From Rhodospirillaceae bacterium (GTDB lineage: Bacteria; Pseudomonadota; Alphaproteobacteria; Dongiales; Dongiaceae), in the NCBI GenBank assembly GCA_016794075.1, contig JAEUKU010000257.1, forward strand, positions 1 to 5,254: DNA of 5,254 nucleotides. Reading direction: 5' to 3'. The position numbers and the translations under genes were made by a program. The notes beneath the pieces were generated by a model. That model saw only the letters and a program-made list of their open reading frames with translations, was not told where the DNA came from and ran no database searches. Positions 1-4,717 of the stretch are shown here, piece by piece; positions within the stretch are counted from its first letter, which is position 1, and every line of letters starts with the position of its first letter.

Positions 1-226
1 CGGGCTGCTGCATGCCGGCCAGGATGCCGATCAGGGTCGACTTGCCGGCGCCGTTCTCGCCGAGCAGGACATGGATCTCGCCCGCCCGGAATTCGAGCGA
101 GACGCCGTCATTGGCCACGACACCGGGAAACCGCTTGGTGATGTTCCGCACGGCGGCGGCGGGGATCGCCCCCGCCGCCTCCCTTGCACCTTGCCCAGCC
201 AATGACGACGCCTCTTGCCCGTTCAT
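1..226 (-). CDS. Sugar/nucleoside-type ABC transporter ATP-binding protein, N-terminal part (cut by left edge)
   Basis: The first 75 codons of an ABC ATPase are visible; the rest lies beyond position 1. Translation from the ATG at 226-224 gives a 25-residue Ala/Gly-rich leader, then VRNITKRFPGVVANDGVSLE (residues 26-45), which is the usual A-loop and strand region, and a perfect Walker A, GENGAGKST, at residues 56-64. This is the form seen in ATPases of BMP-type importers, which are normally about 500 residues with two nucleotide-binding domains in tandem; only the start of the first is seen here. The protein would sit on the cytoplasmic face of the inner membrane and power import of the solute captured by the BMP protein encoded 57 bp upstream. 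No other in-frame ATG, GTG or TTG lies between that gene's stop and this ATG, so the start is fairly firm. The ribosome-binding site is weak (GGCGAG directly against the ATG). Family assignment is firm; the substrate is unknown. Confidence 0.93.
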   Translation of the reverse strand, partial: MNGQEASSLAGQGAREAAGAIPAAAVRNITKRFPGVVANDGVSLEFRAGEIHVLLGENGAGKSTLIGILAGMQQP

Positions 227-257
227 CTCGCCACTCTGCCCGCGGCATCGCGGCGAG
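227..257 (-). promoter_or_regulatory. Possible hairpin covering the start region of the ABC ATPase gene
   Basis: Read on the minus strand, CTCGCC (257-252) can pair with GGCGAG (232-227), which directly precedes the ATG at 226. The 19-nt interval contains a second, mutually exclusive short pairing (CCGC/GCGG, 240-243 with 250-253). Because GGCGAG is the only purine-rich stretch near the start, pairing would hide it. This could set translation of the ATPase relative to the abundant binding protein upstream, a common need in ABC operons. A 6-bp stem in GC-rich DNA can arise by chance, so this is a weak call. Confidence 0.2.
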
Positions 258-283
258 TCCAGTTATGCAGATGGACCGGGCGC

Positions 284-1333
284 TTACTGCGCCGGCGCAT
301 CGGTGACGGAGGTCATGAGCGCGCGGACGGCCGCCGCTTCCCAGACCGGCTCGATCTTCAGCGACCCGCCGACGATCTCGTCACGCACCTTCATCACATC
401 GCCCCACACCGCGTCGGGGATGTGCTTGGAGTGCAGCAGCTGGACCGAATCGTCCTTGAGCTGGATCGAGTAGCCCTTGGTGCCGAAGGTGCCGGCCTTC
501 AGATCCTCGACCATCGCCGAATAGACCGGGACGAGGTTCCAGATGACCGAGGAGAGCAGGTTGCCCTTGTCGATCGAGGTCTTGTCGCCGATCACGTCGA
601 TGAACCACACCTTGCCGCCGCTGGTCGACTTGCCGGTCTCCACCGCCTGCAGCATGCCGAAGGTGGCGCCGTCGCCCTGGCCGAAGATCACGTCCGCCCC
701 CGCCGCCATCAGCGAGGCGGTGACACGGTTGCCACCGGCCGCATCGGAATACGCAGCTGGGCCGATCACGGCATAGAGCACCTTCAGGCTCGGATCGGTC
801 GCCTTCACGCCCTGGGCAAAGGCCGCCGATTGCGAGTTCCAGGACGGCGGCTCGCCGGAGACGACGATGCCGACCGACTTGGTCTCGGTGGTCTTCGCGG
901 CCAGCACGCCGGCGAGATAGGCGCCCTCGTGGCCGCTCAAGGTGTAGTCGGCGACCGCGCCCGGCTTGTTGGCGTCCGGACGGTCGACGATGGCGACCGG
1001 CACGCCCTTCTCGGCGCCCACTTCCGGCGCCGCGGTATTGTAGCCGGAGGCATGCGCGATCATCAGGCTGGCGCCGTCATCGGCCAGCTCGCGCAGCTGC
1101 GGATGCACATCGCCGTAGCCGAGGCCGGTCGCCGGCATGAATTCCAGGCCGTATTTCTCGGCCACCGCCTTGGCGGCGTCATGACCCTGCTGGTTCCAGC
1201 CGAAATCGGTCGGCTCTTCCGGCGTCAGCACGGCGATGCTCTTGACATCGGCAGCCTGCGCCGCCGCGACGCCACCCAGCGTCAAGGCCAGCAGCGAAAC
1301 CTGCGCCAGCCGTTTCAACGTACCCTTCGTCAT
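284..1333 (-). CDS. BMP/PnrA-like ABC transporter substrate-binding protein, periplasmic
   Basis: A 349-residue solute-binding protein of the basic membrane protein (BMP/PnrA) family, the receptor for ABC importers of nucleosides, riboflavin and related small molecules. Residues 1-27 are a Sec signal peptide: KRL, a hydrophobic core (VSLLALTLGGVAAA), then AQA before ADVKS, giving likely cleavage at 27/28. There is no lipobox cysteine, so a soluble periplasmic protein is expected, unlike many lipid-anchored BMP members. Family marks are IAVLTPEEPTDFGWNQQGHD (33-52), which occupies the ligand-side segment seen as D-x-x-F/W-N in PnrA; the EGAYLAGVLAA helix (136-146); and FGQGDGATFG (217-226). 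The ATG at 1333 was chosen because it begins the signal peptide and has AGGAAGG (1350-1344) about 10 nt upstream. A longer in-frame start at 1438 adds a hydrophilic leader and is unlikely. The ABC ATPase follows after 57 bp. The ligand cannot be inferred. Confidence 0.95.
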   Translation of the reverse strand: MTKGTLKRLAQVSLLALTLGGVAAAQAADVKSIAVLTPEEPTDFGWNQQGHDAAKAVAEKYGLEFMPATGLGYGDVHPQLRELADDGASLMIAHASGYNTAAPEVGAEKGVPVAIVDRPDANKPGAVADYTLSGHEGAYLAGVLAAKTTETKSVGIVVSGEPPSWNSQSAAFAQGVKATDPSLKVLYAVIGPAAYSDAAGGNRVTASLMAAGADVIFGQGDGATFGMLQAVETGKSTSGGKVWFIDVIGDKTSIDKGNLLSSVIWNLVPVYSAMVEDLKAGTFGTKGYSIQLKDDSVQLLHSKHIPDAVWGDVMKVRDEIVGGSLKIEPVWEAAAVRALMTSVTDAPAQ

Positions 1334-1358
1334 GGTCTGGTTTCCTTCCTGTTTCTTT

Positions 1359-1376
1359 TGCGTGGTCCGCCACGCA
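1359..1376 (-). other. Perfect 7-bp hairpin with CGGA tetraloop in the leader of the BMP gene
   Basis: In the 120-bp gap between the dehydrogenase and BMP genes, the minus strand reads TGCGTGG-CGGA-CCACGCA: seven perfect pairs closed by a four-base loop, ending 25 bases before the BMP start codon and just upstream of its ribosome-binding site. It is followed by AAAAGAAACAGG rather than a U-run, so it is not an intrinsic terminator in this direction. It could be an mRNA 5' stability or processing element, or a protein-binding dyad. Function is unproven. Confidence 0.35.
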
Positions 1377-1397
1377 TGCCTGCTTCGTTCGTCGTTT

Positions 1398-1414
1398 GCC
1401 GGATTGATTCCGGC
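1398..1414 (-). other. Short dyad GCCGGA-5 nt-TCCGGC in the dehydrogenase-BMP gap
   Basis: A 6-bp perfect inverted repeat with a 5-nt loop (ATCAA on the minus strand) lies about 40 bp downstream of the dehydrogenase stop codon. No T-run follows it on either strand, so a factor-independent terminator is not supported. It could be an operator-like dyad for expression of the transporter genes, or simply chance pairing in GC-rich DNA. Confidence 0.2.
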
Positions 1415-1453
1415 GATCTTCTTGTTGGCCGCCCTCACCCCGGCGGCGTGTTC

Positions 1454-2368
1454 TCAGCTCTCCAGCGCCTTGCGTACGGCGACCAGGCGCTTGGCGCGCA
1501 GCTGCCGCAGCTCGGCGATCTTCTCCGGCGTGTAGCTGAAGACGCCGCTACCGGTCTTCATGCCGAGCTTGCCGGCCTTGGTCCGCTCGGTCACGTAGGG
1601 GCTGAGGTCGCCCCGGTTGCACAGATCCTTGTTCAGGTACGACCCGACCGCCTGGTAGATGTCGAGACCGGCCATGTCGAGCAGGGCCATCGGCCCGATG
1701 ACCGAGAGCTTGTAGCCGATGCCCCAGGAGACGCAGGTGTCGAGGCCCTCGGCATCGATCACGCCCTGGTCGACCAAATCGACGCATTCGCGCAGCAGCG
1801 CATAGAGCACGCGGTTCTCGACGAAGCCGGGCACGTCCTTCTGCACCACCACGGGCAGCAGGCCCAGCGCCTTGATCTGGTCGACCATCCAGGTGACCGT
1901 CGCCGGCGCGGTCTTGTCGCCGGCGATCACCTCGATCATCGGGATGATGTGCGGCGGGTTCGACCAATGCATGCCGACCACGCGCTCGGGCGCCGAGACG
2001 TTCTCCTGCAGCTTGGTGATCGGGATGCCCGAGGTGTTGCTGGCCAGGATGCACTTCTTGTCGACCAGCGCGTCGATCTCCTTGAACACCGCGGCCTTGA
2101 TCTCGAGCTTTTCCGGCACGGTTTCCACCACCAGGGTGGCGCCGTCGAGGCATTCCTTCATCGAGCCGGCGATCTTCACCGGGATCTTGCCCTTCTCCGG
2201 CACGCCCAGCGCGTTCAGCACGTTGTTGGCCATGGTCAGGCCGTCGCCGGCCTTCTTGCGCTGGTCCTCGCTGACGTCGAAGGCGATGACCTCCATGCCC
2301 GCGCGCGCCAGAGTCTGCGCGATGCCCGGGCCCATCGTGCCCAATCCGACCACTGCTGCCTTGCTCAT
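1454..2368 (-). CDS. 3-hydroxyacyl-CoA dehydrogenase family NAD-dependent oxidoreductase
   Basis: A 304-residue single-domain-pair member of the 3-hydroxyacyl-CoA dehydrogenase family, cytoplasmic, expected to oxidise a secondary or primary alcohol with NAD+. The Rossmann motif GLGTMG is at 8-13, with Asp31 at the end of strand 2 favouring NAD over NADP. Matching the mammalian enzyme, the catalytic set is complete: Ser113 (SNTSG), His134 (GMHWSNPPH), Glu146 (MIEVI) and Asn185 (PGFVENRVL). The C-terminal domain has WGIGYK (215-220) and KTGSGVFSY (271-279). The HWSNPPH form, rather than the HFFNPVP of beta-oxidation enzymes, marks a side branch that includes catabolic dehydrogenases; from memory the vitamin-B6-degradation enzyme 5-formyl-3-hydroxy-2-methylpyridine-4-carboxylate 5-dehydrogenase is very similar, so an acyl-CoA substrate should not be assumed. 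The ATG at 2368 begins directly before the Rossmann strand and has GAGGAGAGG (2381-2373) in front. An in-frame start at 2551 would translate the palindromic repeats and overlap the GST gene, so it was rejected. Confidence 0.93.
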   Translation of the reverse strand: MSKAAVVGLGTMGPGIAQTLARAGMEVIAFDVSEDQRKKAGDGLTMANNVLNALGVPEKGKIPVKIAGSMKECLDGATLVVETVPEKLEIKAAVFKEIDALVDKKCILASNTSGIPITKLQENVSAPERVVGMHWSNPPHIIPMIEVIAGDKTAPATVTWMVDQIKALGLLPVVVQKDVPGFVENRVLYALLRECVDLVDQGVIDAEGLDTCVSWGIGYKLSVIGPMALLDMAGLDIYQAVGSYLNKDLCNRGDLSPYVTERTKAGKLGMKTGSGVFSYTPEKIAELRQLRAKRLVAVRKALES

Positions 2369-2372
2369 AGTG

Positions 2373-2381
2373 CCTCTCCTC
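2373..2381 (-). promoter_or_regulatory. Strong Shine-Dalgarno for the dehydrogenase gene (decides the start)
   Basis: GAGGAGAGG on the minus strand, ending 4 nt before the ATG at 2368, with the AGGAG core at a good distance. It fixes the start downstream of the repeats and argues against a longer protein. Confidence 0.7.
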
Positions 2382-2395
2382 GTCTTTTCTCTTTC

Positions 2396-2426
2396 GTCAT
2401 CACCGGGCTTGACCCGGTGATCCAAG
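2396..2426. repeat. Alphaproteobacterial-type palindromic repeat, copy 1
   Basis: A 31-bp unit whose core is a perfect 9-bp stem, ATCACCGGG (2399-2407) and CCCGGTGAT (2413-2421), around a CTTGA loop. It is flanked by GTC on the left and CCAAG on the right. It has the form of dispersed intergenic repeats widespread in alphaproteobacteria (consensus-like GTCATtgCCGGGCTTGACCCGGcaATCC). Read through on the plus strand it encodes VITGLDPVIQ, a peptide often seen in spurious alphaproteobacterial ORFs. Copy 2 lies 23 bp away in inverted orientation. Its position between the GST and dehydrogenase genes is typical of elements affecting mRNA stability or acting as partial terminators, but no function is shown here. 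Confidence 0.85.
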
Positions 2427-2449
2427 TTTCTTTCCGCCGCCCCCGTCAG

Positions 2450-2480
2450 CTTGGATTGCCGGGTCGAGCCCGGCAATGAC
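2450..2480. repeat. Alphaproteobacterial-type palindromic repeat, copy 2, inverted
   Basis: The reverse complement of this 31-bp unit matches copy 1 at 26 of 31 positions. Its own stem is perfect: ATTGCCGGG (2455-2463) and CCCGGCAAT (2469-2477) around TCGAG. Four of the five differences from copy 1 fall in the stem as two compensated pairs (C-G to T-A and A-T to G-C), so each copy keeps its own hairpin. The two copies could also pair with each other as one long stem with a 23-nt loop. The unit begins 16 bp after the GST stop codon in the direction of transcription. Confidence 0.85.
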
Positions 2481-2496
2481 GGTGGGGTCGGCGGAT

Positions 2497-3102
2497 CTAA
2501 AGCCCGGCCGCCTTCTTGAAGGCCGGCCGTTCCGCGAGCTTCGCCCGCCACGCCTTCAAATTCGGCAGCGCCGGCAGCGTCACCGGGAAATCCAGGCAGC
2601 GGTGCACGATCGGGCCCAAGGCGACGTCGGCCAGCGTGAACTCGCTGCCCGCGATCCAGGCCTTGCCGGCAAGCGCGCCTTCCAGGATCGAGAGCTGCGC
2701 GGCAAGTTCCTTGGCGTCCGCCGCGAAGGTCGGTGCGCGCTCGGCCTCCGGCTTCTTCGAATCCTTGAACACCTGGACATAGTGGTAGTTGAGCGAGGCG
2801 AGTAGCCAGTCCATCCAGCGCTCGACCTCGGTGCGCTTCGCCGGATCGGTCGGATAGAGCGCAGTCTTGCCATGCTTGCTGGCGAGGTAGCGCAGAATGG
2901 TGTTCGATTCCCAGATCACCACGTCGCCGTCGACCAGGGTCGGCACCTTGCCGTTCGGGTTCAGCTTCAGATAGGCGGCGTCCTGCGTGTTGTTGAACTG
3001 CCGGCCGTAATCCTCGCGGTTATAGGGAACCCCGATCTCCTCCAGCAGAAAAATCACTTTCTGGACATTGCCGGATGTGTTCCGGCCAAGCAGTCGCAAC
3101 AT
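2497..3102 (-). CDS. Glutathione S-transferase family protein, GstB-like
   Basis: A 201-residue cytosolic GST of normal length. The thioredoxin-fold N-terminal domain (about 1-80) opens MLRLLGRNTSGNVQKV, very like E. coli GstB (LWGRNNSTNVKKV). Ser10 is the candidate glutathione-activating residue; cis-Pro54 is in GKVPTL; and the gamma-glutamyl-binding ES pair is Glu65-Ser66 in WESNTILRYLA. The helical C-terminal domain (about 88-201) contains RWMDWLLASLN (95-105) and the N-capping segment FTLADVALG (155-163). GstB-like enzymes conjugate or dehalogenate electrophiles. It does not carry the SSxxxRVRI signature of zeta-class maleylpyruvate isomerases, so although it shares an operon with a gentisate-dioxygenase-like gene, a classical isomerase role is not supported. 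The start at 3102 has GGGAGAGGGG just upstream, 40 bp after the RidA gene. The substrate is unknown; detoxifying a reactive intermediate is a reasonable inference. Confidence 0.94.
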   Translation of the reverse strand: MLRLLGRNTSGNVQKVIFLLEEIGVPYNREDYGRQFNNTQDAAYLKLNPNGKVPTLVDGDVVIWESNTILRYLASKHGKTALYPTDPAKRTEVERWMDWLLASLNYHYVQVFKDSKKPEAERAPTFAADAKELAAQLSILEGALAGKAWIAGSEFTLADVALGPIVHRCLDFPVTLPALPNLKAWRAKLAERPAFKKAAGL

Positions 3103-3114
3103 TTCCCCTCTCCC

Positions 3115-3126
3115 TGCCCTAGGGCA
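3115..3126. other. Perfect 12-bp palindrome TGCCCTAGGGCA in the RidA-GST gap
   Basis: An uninterrupted self-complementary 12-mer lies 12 bp upstream of the GST start codon, inside the 40-bp gap after the RidA stop. With no loop bases it is a poor RNA hairpin, but it could be a dyad recognised by a DNA-binding protein. A chance origin cannot be excluded. Confidence 0.25.
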
Positions 3127-3142
3127 CAGTTTCTTCGTGTGT

Positions 3143-3526
3143 TCAGCGCGGCTTATAGGCGACCGCGTCCATCTCGATCTTGCATTCGATGGCCGCGCGC
3201 GCCTCCACCGTGGTGCGCGACACGCGGCCTTCCGGGAAATACTCCGCGAATATCCTGTTGTAGCGCCCGAAATTGCGCGCGTCTTCGAGATAGACGGTCA
3301 CTTTCACGACATCGGACAGGTCGGCGCCGTCCAGCGCCAGGATGCGCTTGATGGATTCCAGCGTCCAGCGCGTCTCTTCCTCGATGTTGCCGACGCACAT
3401 GTTGCCGTTCTCGTCCTTGGCGACTTGTCCCGAGACAAAGATGAAGTCGCCGGCGCGCACCGCCGGATGGAACGGCAGGTTCGGGTTCTTCTTCCCGATC
3501 GTGCTGATGCCCTTTTTCTCGCTCAT
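3143..3526 (-). CDS. RidA (YjgF/YER057c/UK114) family protein, probable imine/enamine deaminase
   Basis: A 127-residue RidA-family protein, the normal length for a subunit of the trimeric enzyme. Family marks are AGDFIFVSGQVAKDENG (25-41), the helix TLESIKRILALDGADLSDVVKVTVYLEDARNF (55-86) and the C-terminal strand RTTVEARAAIECKIEMDAVA (104-123). Arg104 matches the arginine of E. coli RidA (Arg105) that binds the substrate carboxylate and is needed for 2-aminoacrylate hydrolysis; Glu118 matches the conserved active-site glutamate. The cysteine of E. coli RidA two residues after the arginine is Thr106 here. RidA relatives in catabolic operons can act on pathway intermediates; 2-aminomuconate deaminase is a known example. 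Its place between the propeller gene (24 bp upstream) and the GST gene (40 bp downstream) suggests a pathway role rather than general housekeeping. The start at 3526 has GGGGG about 7 nt upstream. The family is sure; the substrate is not. Confidence 0.95.
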   Translation of the reverse strand: MSEKKGISTIGKKNPNLPFHPAVRAGDFIFVSGQVAKDENGNMCVGNIEEETRWTLESIKRILALDGADLSDVVKVTVYLEDARNFGRYNRIFAEYFPEGRVSRTTVEARAAIECKIEMDAVAYKPR

Positions 3527-3550
3527 GCGCAGCCCCCAATCTTGCCGCTA

Positions 3551-4678
3551 CTACATCACGGTTGTTTCGATGATGTCCACGCCGCGCTGGCGGTCGATGA
3601 GATAAATCAGCCCGCGTCCGTCGATGGTGACATCGTTGGAGGACGCCAGGTCGAAGCCCTTGGGCGCGTCGGTCTCGTAGAAGCCGACCTCTTTCGGCGC
3701 GAAGGGATCGGCGATGTCGACCAGCCGCAGCCCCTGGGCGAACCAGGCGAAGGGAATGACCGTCCCCTTGAACCTTTCCGAGGGCTGGTGGCAGCCCATC
3801 ATCGCCGGCTGCGGGGAGCCGTCCTTGTCCAGCCCCTCGACCTGGAAGGTCGAGATCGGAATGGGACAATGTTCATTGGTGATGTCGTAGATCCAGGCGA
3901 AGGCGGGGGCCGCCGGCCACAGCTTGGCCACGTCCTCGTCCGCGACGATCATCACGTCCCGCCCTTTCAGCTTCGTCGGCATCGGCAGGCAGGTGTGCGT
4001 GGGGTGAGGCCAGGTCGGCGAGGTGTTCACCGCCGAGACGAGCTTCGGCTTCGACATGTCTTCGATGTCGAGGATGAAAAAACCGTGATGCCAGTAGCTG
4101 ACATAGAGCCGGTCGCCGCGGCGCATCGGGTGGTGGCAGCGCGGCGGCGTCCAATTGTGCCACGGGTATTCCTCGCCGCCGGCCTTCCACTGGCCGGGAA
4201 TCCACCAGCGCCCGACCTCTTCCGGCTTCGCCGGGTCCTTGAGATCGAGGATCATGCAGATATTGCCGATATAGCCCTCTGCGGTCGGCGAGATATAGGC
4301 GTAGCGGCCGTCGAAATCGTAGCGGTGCACGCCCTTGCCGTCAGTGCGCCACTTGGTGATCAGCTTCGGGTCGCTCGGCTTCGACACGTCGTAGATGCCG
4401 AGGCCGCCGCCGAACTCGGTATCGCCCTCGGTGCCCTGGCGCTCATGGTTCACGATCATAATGTCGTTCGCCACGCGCACCTTGTGCGAGTGCCAGCCGG
4501 GCGGCATCTCGATGCGCTTGATCAGCCGCGGATTGCGCGGGTCGGAGACGTCGACGATGGAGGTGCCGGTCGGCTGGCGCATATGGCCGACATAGAGCGT
4601 ATTGCCCTCGACCCAGACCTGGCCGCCGCCGGGGCAGTCAAAATTCGAGAGCAGCTTGGTGTTCCTGGACTTCGCCAT
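3551..4678 (-). CDS. LVIVD-repeat beta-propeller protein, histidine-rich, function unknown
   Basis: A 375-residue protein built of LVIVD repeats (COG5276-like). Repeat cores of the form (hydrophobic)xD(V/I/L)xxxxxPxx(I/V) begin near residues 41 (IVDVSDPRNPRLI), 95 (IYDVSKPSDPKLI), 143 (ILDLKDPAKPEEV), 202 (ILDIEDMSKPKLV), 263 (IYDITNEHCPIPI, degenerate) and 319 (LVDIADPFAPKEV), with a seventh short one at 367 (GVDIIE). Spacing of 48-61 residues fits a seven-bladed propeller. There is no signal peptide or membrane segment, so it should be cytoplasmic, although many relatives are exported. Histidines cluster at similar places in successive blades: His63/65, His118, His174, His182/183, His197/198, His225/228 and His297, with Cys181, Cys230 and Cys296 nearby. 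This suggests a metal or anionic-ligand site, which is inference. It is 39 bp downstream of the cupin gene and 24 bp upstream of the RidA gene. The start at 4678 has only a weak GAG ribosome-binding site, hinting at translational dependence on the upstream gene. Role unknown. Confidence 0.9.
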   Translation of the reverse strand: MAKSRNTKLLSNFDCPGGGQVWVEGNTLYVGHMRQPTGTSIVDVSDPRNPRLIKRIEMPPGWHSHKVRVANDIMIVNHERQGTEGDTEFGGGLGIYDVSKPSDPKLITKWRTDGKGVHRYDFDGRYAYISPTAEGYIGNICMILDLKDPAKPEEVGRWWIPGQWKAGGEEYPWHNWTPPRCHHPMRRGDRLYVSYWHHGFFILDIEDMSKPKLVSAVNTSPTWPHPTHTCLPMPTKLKGRDVMIVADEDVAKLWPAAPAFAWIYDITNEHCPIPISTFQVEGLDKDGSPQPAMMGCHQPSERFKGTVIPFAWFAQGLRLVDIADPFAPKEVGFYETDAPKGFDLASSNDVTIDGRGLIYLIDRQRGVDIIETTVM

Positions 4679-4717
4679 TGTACTCGCGGGTGCTGAAGCG
4701 GTTGAAACGAAACGAGG

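Noticed and set aside
284..1438. Longer BMP protein starting at 1438
   Set aside because: The added 35 residues are hydrophilic and would bury the signal peptide. The ATG at 1333 has AGGAAGG upstream and gives a proper export signal.
215..2479. A 754-codon plus-strand open frame
   Set aside because: It lies antisense to two well-supported genes, has an Arg/His/Leu/Gly-rich composition typical of a GC-rich reverse frame, shows no domain, and ends by reading through the palindromic repeat (VITGLDPVIQ).
2396..2480. Intrinsic transcription terminator in the GST-dehydrogenase gap
   Set aside because: The hairpins are strong, but no T-run follows on the minus strand (purine-rich GAAAGAGAAAAG follows instead), so factor-independent termination is not supported.
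2396..2480. CRISPR array or mobile-element ends
   Set aside because: There are only two repeat copies, inverted relative to each other, with one 23-bp spacer; no transposase, cas gene or target duplication is visible.
1454..2551. Longer dehydrogenase starting at 2551
   Set aside because: The extra 61 residues are encoded by the palindromic repeats and overlap the GST gene. The ATG at 2368 has a strong ribosome-binding site directly before the Rossmann fold.
2497..3102. Maleylpyruvate isomerase partnering the GDO-like cupin
   Set aside because: The N-terminus (RNTSGNVQKV) is GstB-like and lacks the zeta-class SSxxxRVRI motif.
3068..4696. A 542-codon plus-strand open frame
   Set aside because: It is antisense to the RidA and LVIVD genes with no recognisable domain. 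Such long antisense frames are expected in DNA with strong G/C at third codon positions.
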